Part shown: piece after piece, positions 1 to 7,869 of the stretch
How positions within the stretch are numbered: the stretch's first letter is position 1
Layout: each line of letters begins with the position of its first letter
Origin: Bacteroides mediterraneensis
GTDB taxonomy: Bacteria > Bacteroidota > Bacteroidia > Bacteroidales > Bacteroidaceae
Assembly: GCF_900128455.1 (NCBI RefSeq)
Contig: NZ_LT635783.1
Coordinates: 3,338,546-3,402,545 of the forward strand
Length of the DNA stretch: 64,000 nucleotides
Reading direction: 5' to 3'
Made by a program: the position numbers and the translations under genes
Notes under the pieces: generated by a model
What the model was told of the DNA's origin: nothing
Database searches by the model: none
What the model saw: only the letters and a program-made list of their open reading frames with translations

Positions 1-535
1 CCGCCGCACCTTAGGGCTGAAAAAACAATTCTCTCCTACCGATGACGGAGCCATCTGGATTTGGAACCGTTTCACCCAGTACCTACAGCAACAAAGCGCT
101 ACGAAGATTCTGCATACTGCCATCTGGGTGATTGGCATCTTTACCTTGCTGAGTGGCATCGTGGGAGTGAGTAACATCATGCTCATCACCGTCCGCGAAC
201 GGACCCACGAGTTCGGCATCCGCAAGGCACTGGGAGCCAAGCCGATGTCCATCCTCTGGCTGATTATCTCGGAAAGTGTGACCATCACGACTTTCTTCGG
301 TTACATCGGTATGGTGGCAGGTATTGCCGTCACGGAATACATGAATCAGGTGGCTGGAAAACAGACCATGGACATGGGGGTCTTTTCCATGACGTTCTTC
401 GAGAACCCCACGGTCGATCTTTCCATCGCCATCGAGGCCACCCTGACATTAGTTATCGCCGGTACGCTGGCCGGACTTTTCCCGGCAAGGAAAGCAGCCA
501 GAATCCGACCCATTGAAGCACTTAGAGCAGATTAA
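1..535 (+). CDS. ABC transporter permease, MacB/FtsX type (5' end outside window)
   Basis: Inner-membrane permease of a MacB-type exporter. Only the C-terminal part is in the window. The frame is open back to base 2 without a stop, so the gene starts to the left. Visible are the FtsX-domain hallmarks: a membrane segment leading into ERTHEFGIRKALGA, two further hydrophobic segments, and the terminal PARKAARIRPIEALR basic motif that faces the cytoplasm. The next permease gene starts 2 bases after this stop, followed by an adaptor and a TolC-like protein, so this is one tripartite efflux operon. The ATPase of the system is probably the gene just upstream. Substrate cannot be told from sequence. 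Confidence 0.93.
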   Translation, partial: RRTLGLKKQFSPTDDGAIWIWNRFTQYLQQQSATKILHTAIWVIGIFTLLSGIVGVSNIMLITVRERTHEFGIRKALGAKPMSILWLIISESVTITTFFGYIGMVAGIAVTEYMNQVAGKQTMDMGVFSMTFFENPTVDLSIAIEATLTLVIAGTLAGLFPARKAARIRPIEALRAD

Positions 536-537
536 TC

Positions 538-1782
538 ATGAGACGATTTGATTTAGATACATGGGAAGAAATTCTTCTCACCATCACCCGCAACAAAACC
601 AGAAGTTTCCTGACGGCCTTCGGCATCTTCTGGGGAATATTCATGCTGATAGCCCTGATGGGAGGGGCCAAAGGCCTTCAACAGCTGCTGTCACGCCAAT
701 TTGAAGGTTTTGCCACCAACTCCGGTTTTCTGGGTGCCAACAAAACCAGCAAGGCCTATAAAGGATTCCAACAGGGAAGATACTGGGATTTGGAAAACAA
801 AGATGTGGAACGGGTCCGGAAACAGGTCAACGAGTTGGAAACCGTGACTGCCACCCTGGCCAAATGGGGCATCAATGCCATTTACAATGAGAATAAAATC
901 TCAGGAACCCTGAAAGGCCTGTATCCCGAATACCAGAAGATTGAAGAACCAAACATCGTGTTCGGACGTTTCATCAACGACATCGACATCCGCGACCAAC
1001 GGAAAGTGTGTGTCATCGGAAAGCGTATCTACGAGAGCCTGTTCCCGGGAGGAGAAGACCCCTGCGGAAAGTTTATCGAGGTAAACGGCATCTACTACCG
1101 GATTATCGGGGTCAGCATGGCCGTAGGAAACATTTCCATACAAGGACAGTCGGAAACCTCGGTCGTCATCCCGTTCACCACCATGCAACAGAACTACAAC
1201 TTCGGCCAAAAAGTACAGCTGCTTTGCTATACAGCCCGTAAAGGCTATTCCATTGGAGAGGTAGAGAAGAAAGTGGAACAGGTGATTAAAAAAGCCCATC
1301 TGATTCACCCCGACGACGGACAGGCCGTGATTCTGGTCAATGCGGAAGCCATGTTCAGCATGGTAGACAACTTGTTTTCGGGCATCAAAATCCTAGGCTG
1401 GATGGTCGGCCTCGGCACATTGCTGGCAGGAGCCATTGGAGTGAGCAACATCATGATGGTCACCGTCAAGGAACGGACCACCGAAATCGGTATCCGGCGT
1501 GCCATCGGTGCCCGCCCCAACGATATCCTGTCACAGATTCTGTCGGAAAGCATGGTACTGACCATTCTGGCAGGCATGGCCGGCATTACCTTTGCCGTAT
1601 TCCTGCTGAACCTGACAGAAATGGGCACTTCCACCCCTACTGCGCCCACCGAGTTCCAGATTAGTTTCTGGGAAGCTATCGGTGCCTGCGCCCTCTTGCT
1701 CGTATTAGGACTGCTGGCCGGACTGGCTCCTGCCTACCGGGCCATGAGCATCAAACCCATTGAAGCCATACGCGACGAATAA
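538..1782 (+). CDS. ABC transporter permease, MacB/FtsX type
   Basis: Second MacB-like permease, complete at 414 residues. It has one N-terminal membrane segment (about residues 20-45, after a short RNKTRSF stretch), a large periplasmic MacB-PCD-like region (about 50-270) and three C-terminal membrane segments containing ERTTEIGIRRAIGARP and ending APAYRAMSIKPIEAIRDE. It lies 2 bases behind another permease of the same family. Paired permease genes are common in Bacteroidetes, so the transporter may be a heterodimer. The adaptor gene follows after 38 bases. The family exports peptides, lipopeptides or drugs using periplasmic mechanotransmission. The particular cargo is unknown. Confidence 0.95.
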   Translation: MRRFDLDTWEEILLTITRNKTRSFLTAFGIFWGIFMLIALMGGAKGLQQLLSRQFEGFATNSGFLGANKTSKAYKGFQQGRYWDLENKDVERVRKQVNELETVTATLAKWGINAIYNENKISGTLKGLYPEYQKIEEPNIVFGRFINDIDIRDQRKVCVIGKRIYESLFPGGEDPCGKFIEVNGIYYRIIGVSMAVGNISIQGQSETSVVIPFTTMQQNYNFGQKVQLLCYTARKGYSIGEVEKKVEQVIKKAHLIHPDDGQAVILVNAEAMFSMVDNLFSGIKILGWMVGLGTLLAGAIGVSNIMMVTVKERTTEIGIRRAIGARPNDILSQILSESMVLTILAGMAGITFAVFLLNLTEMGTSTPTAPTEFQISFWEAIGACALLLVLGLLAGLAPAYRAMSIKPIEAIRDE

Positions 1783-1820
1783 ATAAAGCCACAAAACAAA
1801 CAAAAAAACCAACGTTCATT

Positions 1821-2918
1821 ATGAAAAAGTACATCAAAATCATCTCACTGGTGCTGATCGCACTGATTTTTATCGGGACCTTCGTGTTCCTGTATCAGAA
1901 ATCGCAGCCGAAAGACACGGCTTACGAAATTCTCCATTCACAGACCATGGATTTGGTGCAAACCACCGTAGCCACGGGAAAGATTGAACCGCGCGACGAA
2001 GTGCAAATCAAGCCGCAAATTTCCGGCATCATTTCGGAAGTGTACAAGGAAGCCGGCGAAACGGTGAAGAAAGGCGAAATCATCGCCAAGGTCAAAGTCA
2101 TCCCCGAACTGGGTTCGCTCAATTCGGCTGAAAGCCGTGTCCGTCTGGCCGAAATCAACGGACGACAGGCAGAAACGGATTTGGAACGCATGGAAAAACT
2201 CTATAAGAGCAAGCTGGTGAGCAGCGAAGAATACGAAAAGACGCTGCTGTCCGCCAAACAAGCCCGCGAAGAATTGCAGGCAGCCAAAGACAACCTGCAA
2301 ATCGTAAAAGAAGGAATTACCAAGAGCAGCGCCTCCTTCAGCAGTACCCTGATTCGTTCTACCATCGACGGACTGATTCTGGACGTCCCCATCAAAGTAG
2401 GTAACTCCGTCATCATGAGTAACACGTTCAACGACGGTACCACCATCGCCACTGTAGCCGATATGAGCGACCTCATCTTCCGCGGCAATGTGGACGAAAC
2501 GGAAGTGGGACGTATCCGCGAAGGTATCCCTGTCAAAATCACGCTGGGAGCCTTGCAGAACATGAAATTCGATGCCGTACTGGAATACATTTCTCCGAAA
2601 AGCGTGGAAAACAACGGAGCCAACCAGTTTGAAATCAAGGCGGCCATCACCGTGCCCGACAGCGTGACCATCCGCTCCGGCTACAGCGCCAATGCGGAAA
2701 TCGAACTCCAACGGGCCAACCACGCACTGACCGTACCGGAAAGTGCCATAGAGTTCAGCGGGGATTCTACTTTTGTCTATGTATTGACCGACAGTGTACC
2801 CACACAGAAATTTATCCGCCGCCAGGTACAGACCGGCATCAGTGACGGAGTAAATATCGAGATAAAGAGCGGGATGAAACCCGATGAAGCTATCCGAGGA
2901 CTCAAAAAAGAAATGTAA
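1821..2918 (+). CDS. HlyD/MacA-family periplasmic adaptor
   Basis: Membrane-fusion protein linking the permeases to the outer-membrane channel. It begins with an uncleaved hydrophobic anchor (about residues 5-25). A lipoyl-like half follows, containing the VATGKIEPRDEVQIKPQISG stretch, then an alpha-helical hairpin (about 80-140, rich in Ala, Glu and Lys, including KLYKSKLVSSEEYEKT). The second lipoyl half and beta-barrel domains complete it. The length of 365 residues is normal for MacA. The tolC-like gene starts 3 bases after the stop. The start gives MKKYIKIISLVL, a typical anchor with a Lys-rich N-terminus. Confidence 0.95.
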   Translation: MKKYIKIISLVLIALIFIGTFVFLYQKSQPKDTAYEILHSQTMDLVQTTVATGKIEPRDEVQIKPQISGIISEVYKEAGETVKKGEIIAKVKVIPELGSLNSAESRVRLAEINGRQAETDLERMEKLYKSKLVSSEEYEKTLLSAKQAREELQAAKDNLQIVKEGITKSSASFSSTLIRSTIDGLILDVPIKVGNSVIMSNTFNDGTTIATVADMSDLIFRGNVDETEVGRIREGIPVKITLGALQNMKFDAVLEYISPKSVENNGANQFEIKAAITVPDSVTIRSGYSANAEIELQRANHALTVPESAIEFSGDSTFVYVLTDSVPTQKFIRRQVQTGISDGVNIEIKSGMKPDEAIRGLKKEM

Positions 2919-2921
2919 GCC

Positions 2922-4271
2922 ATGAGAATCAACTTGAAACAACTGGCCGTACTGAGTTTCGGCCTGCTGGCCACAGGTGCCAGCCAAGCAGAGGAAGCAT
3001 GGGACTTGACCCGCTGCATCGAGTATGCCATCGCCCACAACCTGACCGTCAAGCAGCAGGAAGCTGCCCGCGACAAGAGTGAAGTGGAACTGAACACTGC
3101 CAAATGGAGCCGTCTGCCCAACCTGAACGGCAGCGCCTCCCACTCGTTCAACTTCGGACGAAGCCTGCAGGCCAACAACACCTACCAGAGTATCAACACC
3201 CAGAACACGGGCTTCAACCTGAGTACCAGTGTACCCTTGTTCACCGGCATGCAGATTCCCAACAACATCGCACTCTCCAAGTTAAACCTGCAAGCAGCCA
3301 CGGAAGACTTGAACAAGGCCAAAGAGGATATCAGCATCCAGGTGACCTCGGCCTACCTACAAGTGCTCTTCAACGAGGAACTGGTGAAAATAGCCCGGCA
3401 GCAAGTGGAACTGAGCCAGGAAATGCTGACCCAGAAAGAAGCCTATTTCCAAAACGGGAAAGCCTCGGAAGCAGAATTGTACGAGGCCAAGTCGCGCGTG
3501 GCACAAGACCAGCTTTCACTGGTACAGACCGAGAACGACTATCGCTTGTCCCTGCTCGACCTCAGCCAACTGCTGGAACTGCCTTCACCGGATAATTTCC
3601 AGATTGTCAGTCCCGACATCCAGCCCGAACAACTGTTCGGAACGCTGACCTCGCCGACCGACATCTACAATCAGGCACTGCTCATCAAGCCTTCCATCAA
3701 GGCGGCACAGTATCGCTTGCAAGGCGCGGCCCGCAGCATCCGCATCGCCCAAAGTGCCTATTATCCCCAACTCAGTTTCGGTGCTGGTCTGGGTACCAGC
3801 TACTACAAGATGTCGGGCAGAGACAATGCCAGTTTCCATTCCCAGCTGAAGGACAATTTCAGCCAATACGTGGGACTTTCGTTGAGCATCCCCATCTTCA
3901 ACCGACTGAGTACCCGTAACCGGGTCCGCACGGCACGCCTGGAACAAACCACCCTGAACTGGCAACTGGAGGAAAGTAAAAAGGCACTCTACAAGGAGAT
4001 ACAGCAGGCCTATTACAATGCCGTCAATGCAGAAAGCAAATACCAGAGCAGTCAGGTAGCCGACGAAGCGGCAGAAGCCTCCTTCAAACTCATGAAAGAA
4101 AAATATGCCAACGGAAAAGCCAACGCCACGGAATACAACGAAGCCCGCACCAACTGGATGAAAGCCGTGTCCGACTGTGTGCAGGCAAAATACGACTACC
4201 TGTTCCGCACCAAGATTCTGGATTTCTACCAAGGCATTCCACTTACATTAAAAGACGCCGAATCACGCTAG
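2922..4271 (+). CDS. TolC-family outer-membrane efflux protein
   Basis: Outer-membrane exit duct of the upstream MacAB-like exporter. It has a cleavable signal peptide (hydrophobic LAVLSFGLLATGASQA, cut near AEEA), then WDLTRCIEYAIAHNLTVKQ, the usual opening of Bacteroidetes TolC proteins. Two long alpha-helical repeats follow, each with heptad-like Ala/Gln/Glu-rich coiled-coil stretches. The total of 449 residues fits the family. It is the last gene of the operon. Its stop is followed after about 50 bases by the palindrome array at 4320-4404, which probably ends transcription from both sides. Confidence 0.95.
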   Translation: MRINLKQLAVLSFGLLATGASQAEEAWDLTRCIEYAIAHNLTVKQQEAARDKSEVELNTAKWSRLPNLNGSASHSFNFGRSLQANNTYQSINTQNTGFNLSTSVPLFTGMQIPNNIALSKLNLQAATEDLNKAKEDISIQVTSAYLQVLFNEELVKIARQQVELSQEMLTQKEAYFQNGKASEAELYEAKSRVAQDQLSLVQTENDYRLSLLDLSQLLELPSPDNFQIVSPDIQPEQLFGTLTSPTDIYNQALLIKPSIKAAQYRLQGAARSIRIAQSAYYPQLSFGAGLGTSYYKMSGRDNASFHSQLKDNFSQYVGLSLSIPIFNRLSTRNRVRTARLEQTTLNWQLEESKKALYKEIQQAYYNAVNAESKYQSSQVADEAAEASFKLMKEKYANGKANATEYNEARTNWMKAVSDCVQAKYDYLFRTKILDFYQGIPLTLKDAESR

Positions 4272-4319
4272 TTTACAGCGAATTATAAAGCAAGAGCCAA
4301 ATGCCTGAACGTTGCAGAA

Positions 4320-4404
4320 AAAACGCAAGTGCGTTTTACTTAAAACGCTTAGGCGTTTGGTTCAAAACGTACTTGCGTTTTAGTCTAAACGCACTTGCGT
4401 TTTT
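4320..4404. repeat. four 18-bp palindromes at exact 22-bp pitch
   Basis: Four units begin at 4320, 4342, 4364 and 4386. Each is an imperfect palindrome followed by a 4-bp spacer. Unit 1 is AAAACGCAAGTGCGTTTT, unit 2 AAAACGCTTAGGCGTTT, unit 3 AAAACGTACTTGCGTTTT and unit 4 AAACGCACTTGCGTTT. Units 1 and 4 are reverse complements of each other, so the whole block can also fold as one long hairpin. The outer units end in T-runs on each strand. The block sits between two convergent genes and touches the rsmF stop codon, so a bidirectional terminator is the simplest reading. Confidence 0.85.
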
Positions 4405-5816
4405 CAGACGAATAAATCGGGGAGAATTTCCGGCAAATATCCGCTCCGGATTCTCCATTCCTGGGGATACAGATTATTGGCCCGGTTGCCGATATTTTTA
4501 GCAAAGCCCAATGCCTGTCCGCGATAAGCCAGCACCACATATCCTTTCGGTACCTCCGGTGAAAGTGCCACCGCCTCTTTCCGCAAATAAGCCACAGCTT
4601 GTTCATAAGTCAGTTCCGCTGTCGGAAAAGCTTCTTTCCGGAATGCCGTACTCATGGCCAGTGTATGCGAAGGCTGCCAGTCCTTCCCCTTCCATTCTCC
4701 TAGCGTGACACCGGCATGCAACACTTTAAGCCGACTTTTCAGCAACTCATAAAGAGCTTTATGGGCCATGGGAAAAGCCACCGCTTCCATCTCTTCCACG
4801 CTGAACTCGTAACCTTCCGCTCCGTATATCCACGCCTGCACCTCTCGCGGCACCTGCAACACCGGTGTCTTTCCTCCTTTTCCTTTTTTGGGAGACTTAC
4901 CCGCCGGCTTCACCCGTGCACATTCCCGGTCTTCTTCCGACGTTTTCCGCAAGACAGCCAGAAACAATCCTTCCCCCGTCGTCTTGTGCGGCAAGAAACG
5001 ATAAACCGGGAAAGTATGTTCGGTCAGATTTCCGGTAATATGCCATTCCGGCTTCACTTCAAGAGGCAGCACCTCTGCGCCCAGCTCCCGTGCAATCCAG
5101 GCCACATTGTCTTCATTCTCTTCCCGGTTGTACGTGCAAGTGCTGTACACCAGCAGACCTCCAGTCTTCAGACAAGGCCATATATCACGCAGAATCCGAC
5201 GCTGCCGCTGCCAGCACGTATCCACGTTAGCGATACTCCATTCCTGTACTGCCACTTCATCCTTGCGGAACATTCCTTCTCCCGAACAGGGCACATCAGT
5301 CAGCACCACATCGAAAAGAGGACCCAGTTCCGTAAAATCCGCCGGGTCGTTGTTCGTTACCATCACCTCCGGATTTCCCCATTTGACCAGATTCTCAGCC
5401 AGTACCTGCGAACGGTTGCGCATCACTTCATTGGCTACCAGCAGACTGCCTTCGGGCAACACTGACCGGGCCAGTGTGGATTTTCCTCCGGGAGCCGCAC
5501 ACAAATCGAGCATTACGGCCAGTTCCTGCACGTATTGCCGGAGTGCCTGGGCCAAAAACATGGACGATGCCTCCTGCACGTAATAACATCCGGCGTGAAA
5601 CAACGGGTCGAACGTAAACGCCGGCCTGCCGGACAAGTAGTATCCTTCCGGACACCAGGGCACTGGTGTGCTGTCCACAGGAACAGATGTACATTTATCC
5701 TGATTGATACGGATGCTGACCGGAGTCTCCTTTTCCAAGGCTTCCTCCAACGCAGAAAAGTCGGCATCCCCCATCAGCCGACATGTGCGAGTGACAAAAT
5801 CAGAGGGTAAATTCAT
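4404..5816 (-). CDS. rsmF: 16S rRNA (cytosine-C5) methyltransferase, RsmF/NOL1 type
   Basis: SAM-dependent m5C RNA methyltransferase of the NOL1/NOP2/Sun family. E. coli RsmF modifies C1407 of 16S rRNA. The SAM motif DLCAAPGGKST is at about residues 104-114. The two catalytic cysteines are in DVPCSGEGMF (Cys177) and YSTCTYNREEN (Cys227). The C-terminal part has the RsmF-type RNA-binding extension, and 470 residues compares with 479 in E. coli. An in-frame ATG 15 bases upstream exists, but MNLPSDF is the usual beginning. The promoter boxes at 5846-5877 lie just upstream, divergent from thyA. The 3' end abuts the palindrome array. Confidence 0.92.
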   Translation of the reverse strand: MNLPSDFVTRTCRLMGDADFSALEEALEKETPVSIRINQDKCTSVPVDSTPVPWCPEGYYLSGRPAFTFDPLFHAGCYYVQEASSMFLAQALRQYVQELAVMLDLCAAPGGKSTLARSVLPEGSLLVANEVMRNRSQVLAENLVKWGNPEVMVTNNDPADFTELGPLFDVVLTDVPCSGEGMFRKDEVAVQEWSIANVDTCWQRQRRILRDIWPCLKTGGLLVYSTCTYNREENEDNVAWIARELGAEVLPLEVKPEWHITGNLTEHTFPVYRFLPHKTTGEGLFLAVLRKTSEEDRECARVKPAGKSPKKGKGGKTPVLQVPREVQAWIYGAEGYEFSVEEMEAVAFPMAHKALYELLKSRLKVLHAGVTLGEWKGKDWQPSHTLAMSTAFRKEAFPTAELTYEQAVAYLRKEAVALSPEVPKGYVVLAYRGQALGFAKNIGNRANNLYPQEWRIRSGYLPEILPDLFV

Positions 5817-5845
5817 GATGAAGCTAAGCAATTATGTTACGCCGG

Positions 5846-5877
5846 CAAAAATAAAAAAAATTAGCTACCTTTGCAAA
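5846..5877 (-). promoter_or_regulatory. rsmF promoter (-33 TTTG, -7 TATTTTTG)
   Basis: Read leftward: TTTG at 5877-5874, a 20-nt spacer, then TATTTTTG at 5853-5846, about 30 nt before the rsmF ATG. Both boxes and the spacing match the Bacteroidetes consensus. The -33 box overlaps the thyA -7 region through TTTGCAAA. Confidence 0.65.
5866..5873 (+). promoter_or_regulatory. thyA -7 box TACCTTTG
   Basis: TACCTTTG matches the Bacteroidetes TAnnTTTG box 21 nt before the thyA ATG. No good TTTG -33 box is present at the expected place. It overlaps the divergent rsmF promoter. Confidence 0.6.
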
Positions 5878-5894
5878 AACAAAAAAATCCAATC

Positions 5895-6689
5895 ATGAAA
5901 CAATATCTTGACTTGTTGCACCGCATCCGTACGGAAGGCGTACGCAAAGACGACCGTACCGGCACAGGCACCCTCAGCGTGTTCGGCCACCAGATGCGCT
6001 TCAACCTGGAAGACGGCTTCCCGCTCATCACAACCAAAAAACTTCACCTGAAATCCATCATCTACGAACTGTTGTGGTTCCTCAAAGGGGATACCAACGT
6101 GAAATACCTGCAAGAACATGGCGTCAGAATCTGGAACGAATGGGCCGATGAAAACGGAGACCTAGGCCATATCTACGGCTACCAGTGGCGCTCCTGGCCC
6201 GGCTACGACGGTAAGTTCATCGACCAGATTTCGGAAGCGGTGGAAACCATCAAGCACAATCCCGATTCCCGGCGCATCATCGTCAGTGCCTGGAACGTGG
6301 GCGACTTGAACAACATGAACCTCCCCCCGTGCCACGCGTTTTTTCAGTTCTATGTGGCCAACGGCCGACTGAGCCTGCAAATGTACCAGCGCAGTGCAGA
6401 CACCTTCCTGGGCGTACCGTTCAACATCGCCTCCTATGCCCTGCTGCTGCAAATGATGGCACAGGTGACCGGACTGAAAGCGGGTGACTTCATCCATACG
6501 CTCGGAGATGCCCACATCTACTTGAACCACCTGGAGCAAGTGGACCTCCAGCTGACACGTACTCCCCGTCCGCTGCCTACCATGAAAATCAATCCGGACG
6601 TAAAAGACATCTTCAGCTTCCAGTACGAAGATTTCCAGCTGGAAAACTACGACCCGTGGCCACATATTGCCGGAAAAGTATCTGTGTAA
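5895..6689 (+). CDS. thyA: thymidylate synthase
   Basis: Converts dUMP to dTMP with methylene-tetrahydrofolate, producing dihydrofolate. The sequence is a textbook ThyA of 264 residues, the same length as E. coli. It has [11 protein letters not shown] near the N-terminus for phosphate binding, [12 protein letters not shown] with the catalytic Cys near residue 146, and [18 protein letters not shown] and [10 protein letters not shown] for substrate binding. An in-frame ATG 24 bases upstream lies at the promoter -7 box, so the start at MKQYLDLL is preferred. Dihydrofolate reductase follows 21 bases later, which recycles the dihydrofolate made here. Confidence 0.98.
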   Translation: MKQYLDLLHRIRTEGVRKDDRTGTGTLSVFGHQMRFNLEDGFPLITTKKLHLKSIIYELLWFLKGDTNVKYLQEHGVRIWNEWADENGDLGHIYGYQWRSWPGYDGKFIDQISEAVETIKHNPDSRRIIVSAWNVGDLNNMNLPPCHAFFQFYVANGRLSLQMYQRSADTFLGVPFNIASYALLLQMMAQVTGLKAGDFIHTLGDAHIYLNHLEQVDLQLTRTPRPLPTMKINPDVKDIFSFQYEDFQLENYDPWPHIAGKVSV

Positions 6690-6710
6690 CAAATCATAAA
6701 GAACAAAAAT

Positions 6711-7205
6711 ATGATCTTATCCATCATCGCCGCCATCAACCAAAAACGAGGTATCGGCTACCAGAACAAATTGCTTTACTGGCTGCCCAACGACCTGAAA
6801 CGTTTCAAAGCACTCACCACAGGCCACACCATTCTGATGGGACGGCATACCTTTGAATCTCTCCCCAAAGGCGCCCTGCCTAACCGGAGAAATGTCGTAC
6901 TGAGCAGAAAGGATTTGCATTTTGAAGGAGCAGAATGCTTCCACACACTGGAAGAAGCCTTGAAATCCTGCAAAGAGGAAGAGGAAGTCTTCATCATCGG
7001 AGGAGCCATGCTCTACACGGAGGCCCTCCCGCTGGCCGACCGCCTCTATCTGACAGAAGTGGAAGACGAACAAGTGCCCGCCGACACATTCTTCCCGGAA
7101 ATAGACCGCCGTATATGGCAAGAAAAAAGTAGAGAATGCCATCCGACGGACGAAAAGCATCTCTACTCATATAGTTTCGTTGACTACGAACGTACACAAG
7201 AATAA
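6711..7205 (+). CDS. folA: dihydrofolate reductase
   Basis: Reduces dihydrofolate to tetrahydrofolate with NADPH. The 164 residues match bacterial DHFR. The N-terminus ILSIIAAINQKRGIGYQNKL carries the Met20-type loop. LPNDLKRFKALT supplies the acidic substrate-binding residue (Asp, about residue 28), GHTILMGRHTFESLP binds NADPH, and VFIIGGAMLYTEAL is the conserved GG segment. It is coupled to thyA (21-base gap), the usual pairing. It converges on the lrp-type gene with only 10 bases between the stops. Confidence 0.97.
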   Translation: MILSIIAAINQKRGIGYQNKLLYWLPNDLKRFKALTTGHTILMGRHTFESLPKGALPNRRNVVLSRKDLHFEGAECFHTLEEALKSCKEEEEVFIIGGAMLYTEALPLADRLYLTEVEDEQVPADTFFPEIDRRIWQEKSRECHPTDEKHLYSYSFVDYERTQE

Positions 7206-7215
7206 GTGTCACGCA

Positions 7216-7695
7216 TCAATCATCGTCATTCGCCAGGTCCATGATTGGCATCTGGCGTTTGATGGCTTCACGGAAAGAAATGATTGTTTCCGAACGTGAC
7301 AGGCCCAGCGGCTGAAGTTTGTCATGAATGATTTCCAGCAGGTGATGATTGTTCTTCGCATAAATTTTGATAAACAAGTCATACTGCCCGGTGGTGAAAT
7401 GACATTCCACGACTTCCGGAATGTGCTTCAATGCCTCCGTAACGGAATCAAACTGTTCCGGGTCTTTTAAATACAAACCGATATAGGCACAAGTTTCATA
7501 GCCTATCTTTTCCGGATCAATGATAAATTCTGAACCTTTCAGAATTCCCAGGTTCGTCAACTTCTGAATTCGCTGATGAATAGCGGCTCCCGATACATTA
7601 CACGCGCGTGCCACTTCCAGAAATGGAATACGTGCGTTACCTGCAATCATGCGCAGGATCTGTTCGTCTAAGGTGTCTAATTGATGATGTCCCAT
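7216..7695 (-). CDS. Lrp/AsnC-family transcriptional regulator
   Basis: Amino-acid-responsive DNA-binding regulator. The N-terminal winged helix-turn-helix (about residues 5-60, LDTLDEQILRMIAGNARI and then NVSGAAIHQRIQKLTNLGIL) is followed by an AsnC/RAM ligand-binding domain (about 65-145), including VVECHFTTGQYDLFIKIYA. The 159 residues are typical. There is no gene next to it that would obviously be its target, so it may act as a global regulator. A TACCTTTG box lies about 22 nt upstream of the start on the same strand. Confidence 0.93.
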   Translation of the reverse strand: MGHHQLDTLDEQILRMIAGNARIPFLEVARACNVSGAAIHQRIQKLTNLGILKGSEFIIDPEKIGYETCAYIGLYLKDPEQFDSVTEALKHIPEVVECHFTTGQYDLFIKIYAKNNHHLLEIIHDKLQPLGLSRSETIISFREAIKRQMPIMDLANDDD

Positions 7696-7717
7696 CTTCT
7701 ATGTTTTTGTATTTATG

Positions 7718-7725
7718 CAAAGGTA
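7718..7725 (-). promoter_or_regulatory. -7 box of the Lrp-type gene
   Basis: TACCTTTG read on the minus strand, followed by GCATAA, 22 nt before the ATG. No matching -33 box is visible. Confidence 0.5.
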
Positions 7726-7869
7726 ATACATTTTCTTCATACAATCTCAATATTTATAACCTTTACTTGATTTTTAACATGAAATTTGTAGAAATACAAG
7801 GACTTATCTTCAACTTACACTTTTCATGTTCCAACCGCCTCATTCAGCGGACAGCAGGCGTATCTTGTC

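Noticed and set aside
1938..3143. 401-residue minus-strand frame opposite the MacA-like and TolC-like genes
   Set aside because: It is long, but both plus-strand genes have clear family motifs throughout, and the reverse frame has mirror composition rich in Phe, Val, Asp and Gly with no domain.
4272..4404. CRISPR array, because of regularly spaced repeats
   Set aside because: The units are 22 bp in total with 4-bp spacers, palindromic and mutually divergent. There are no 30-40 bp unique spacers and no cas genes. The same applies to the 21-bp arrays at 26907 and 56181.
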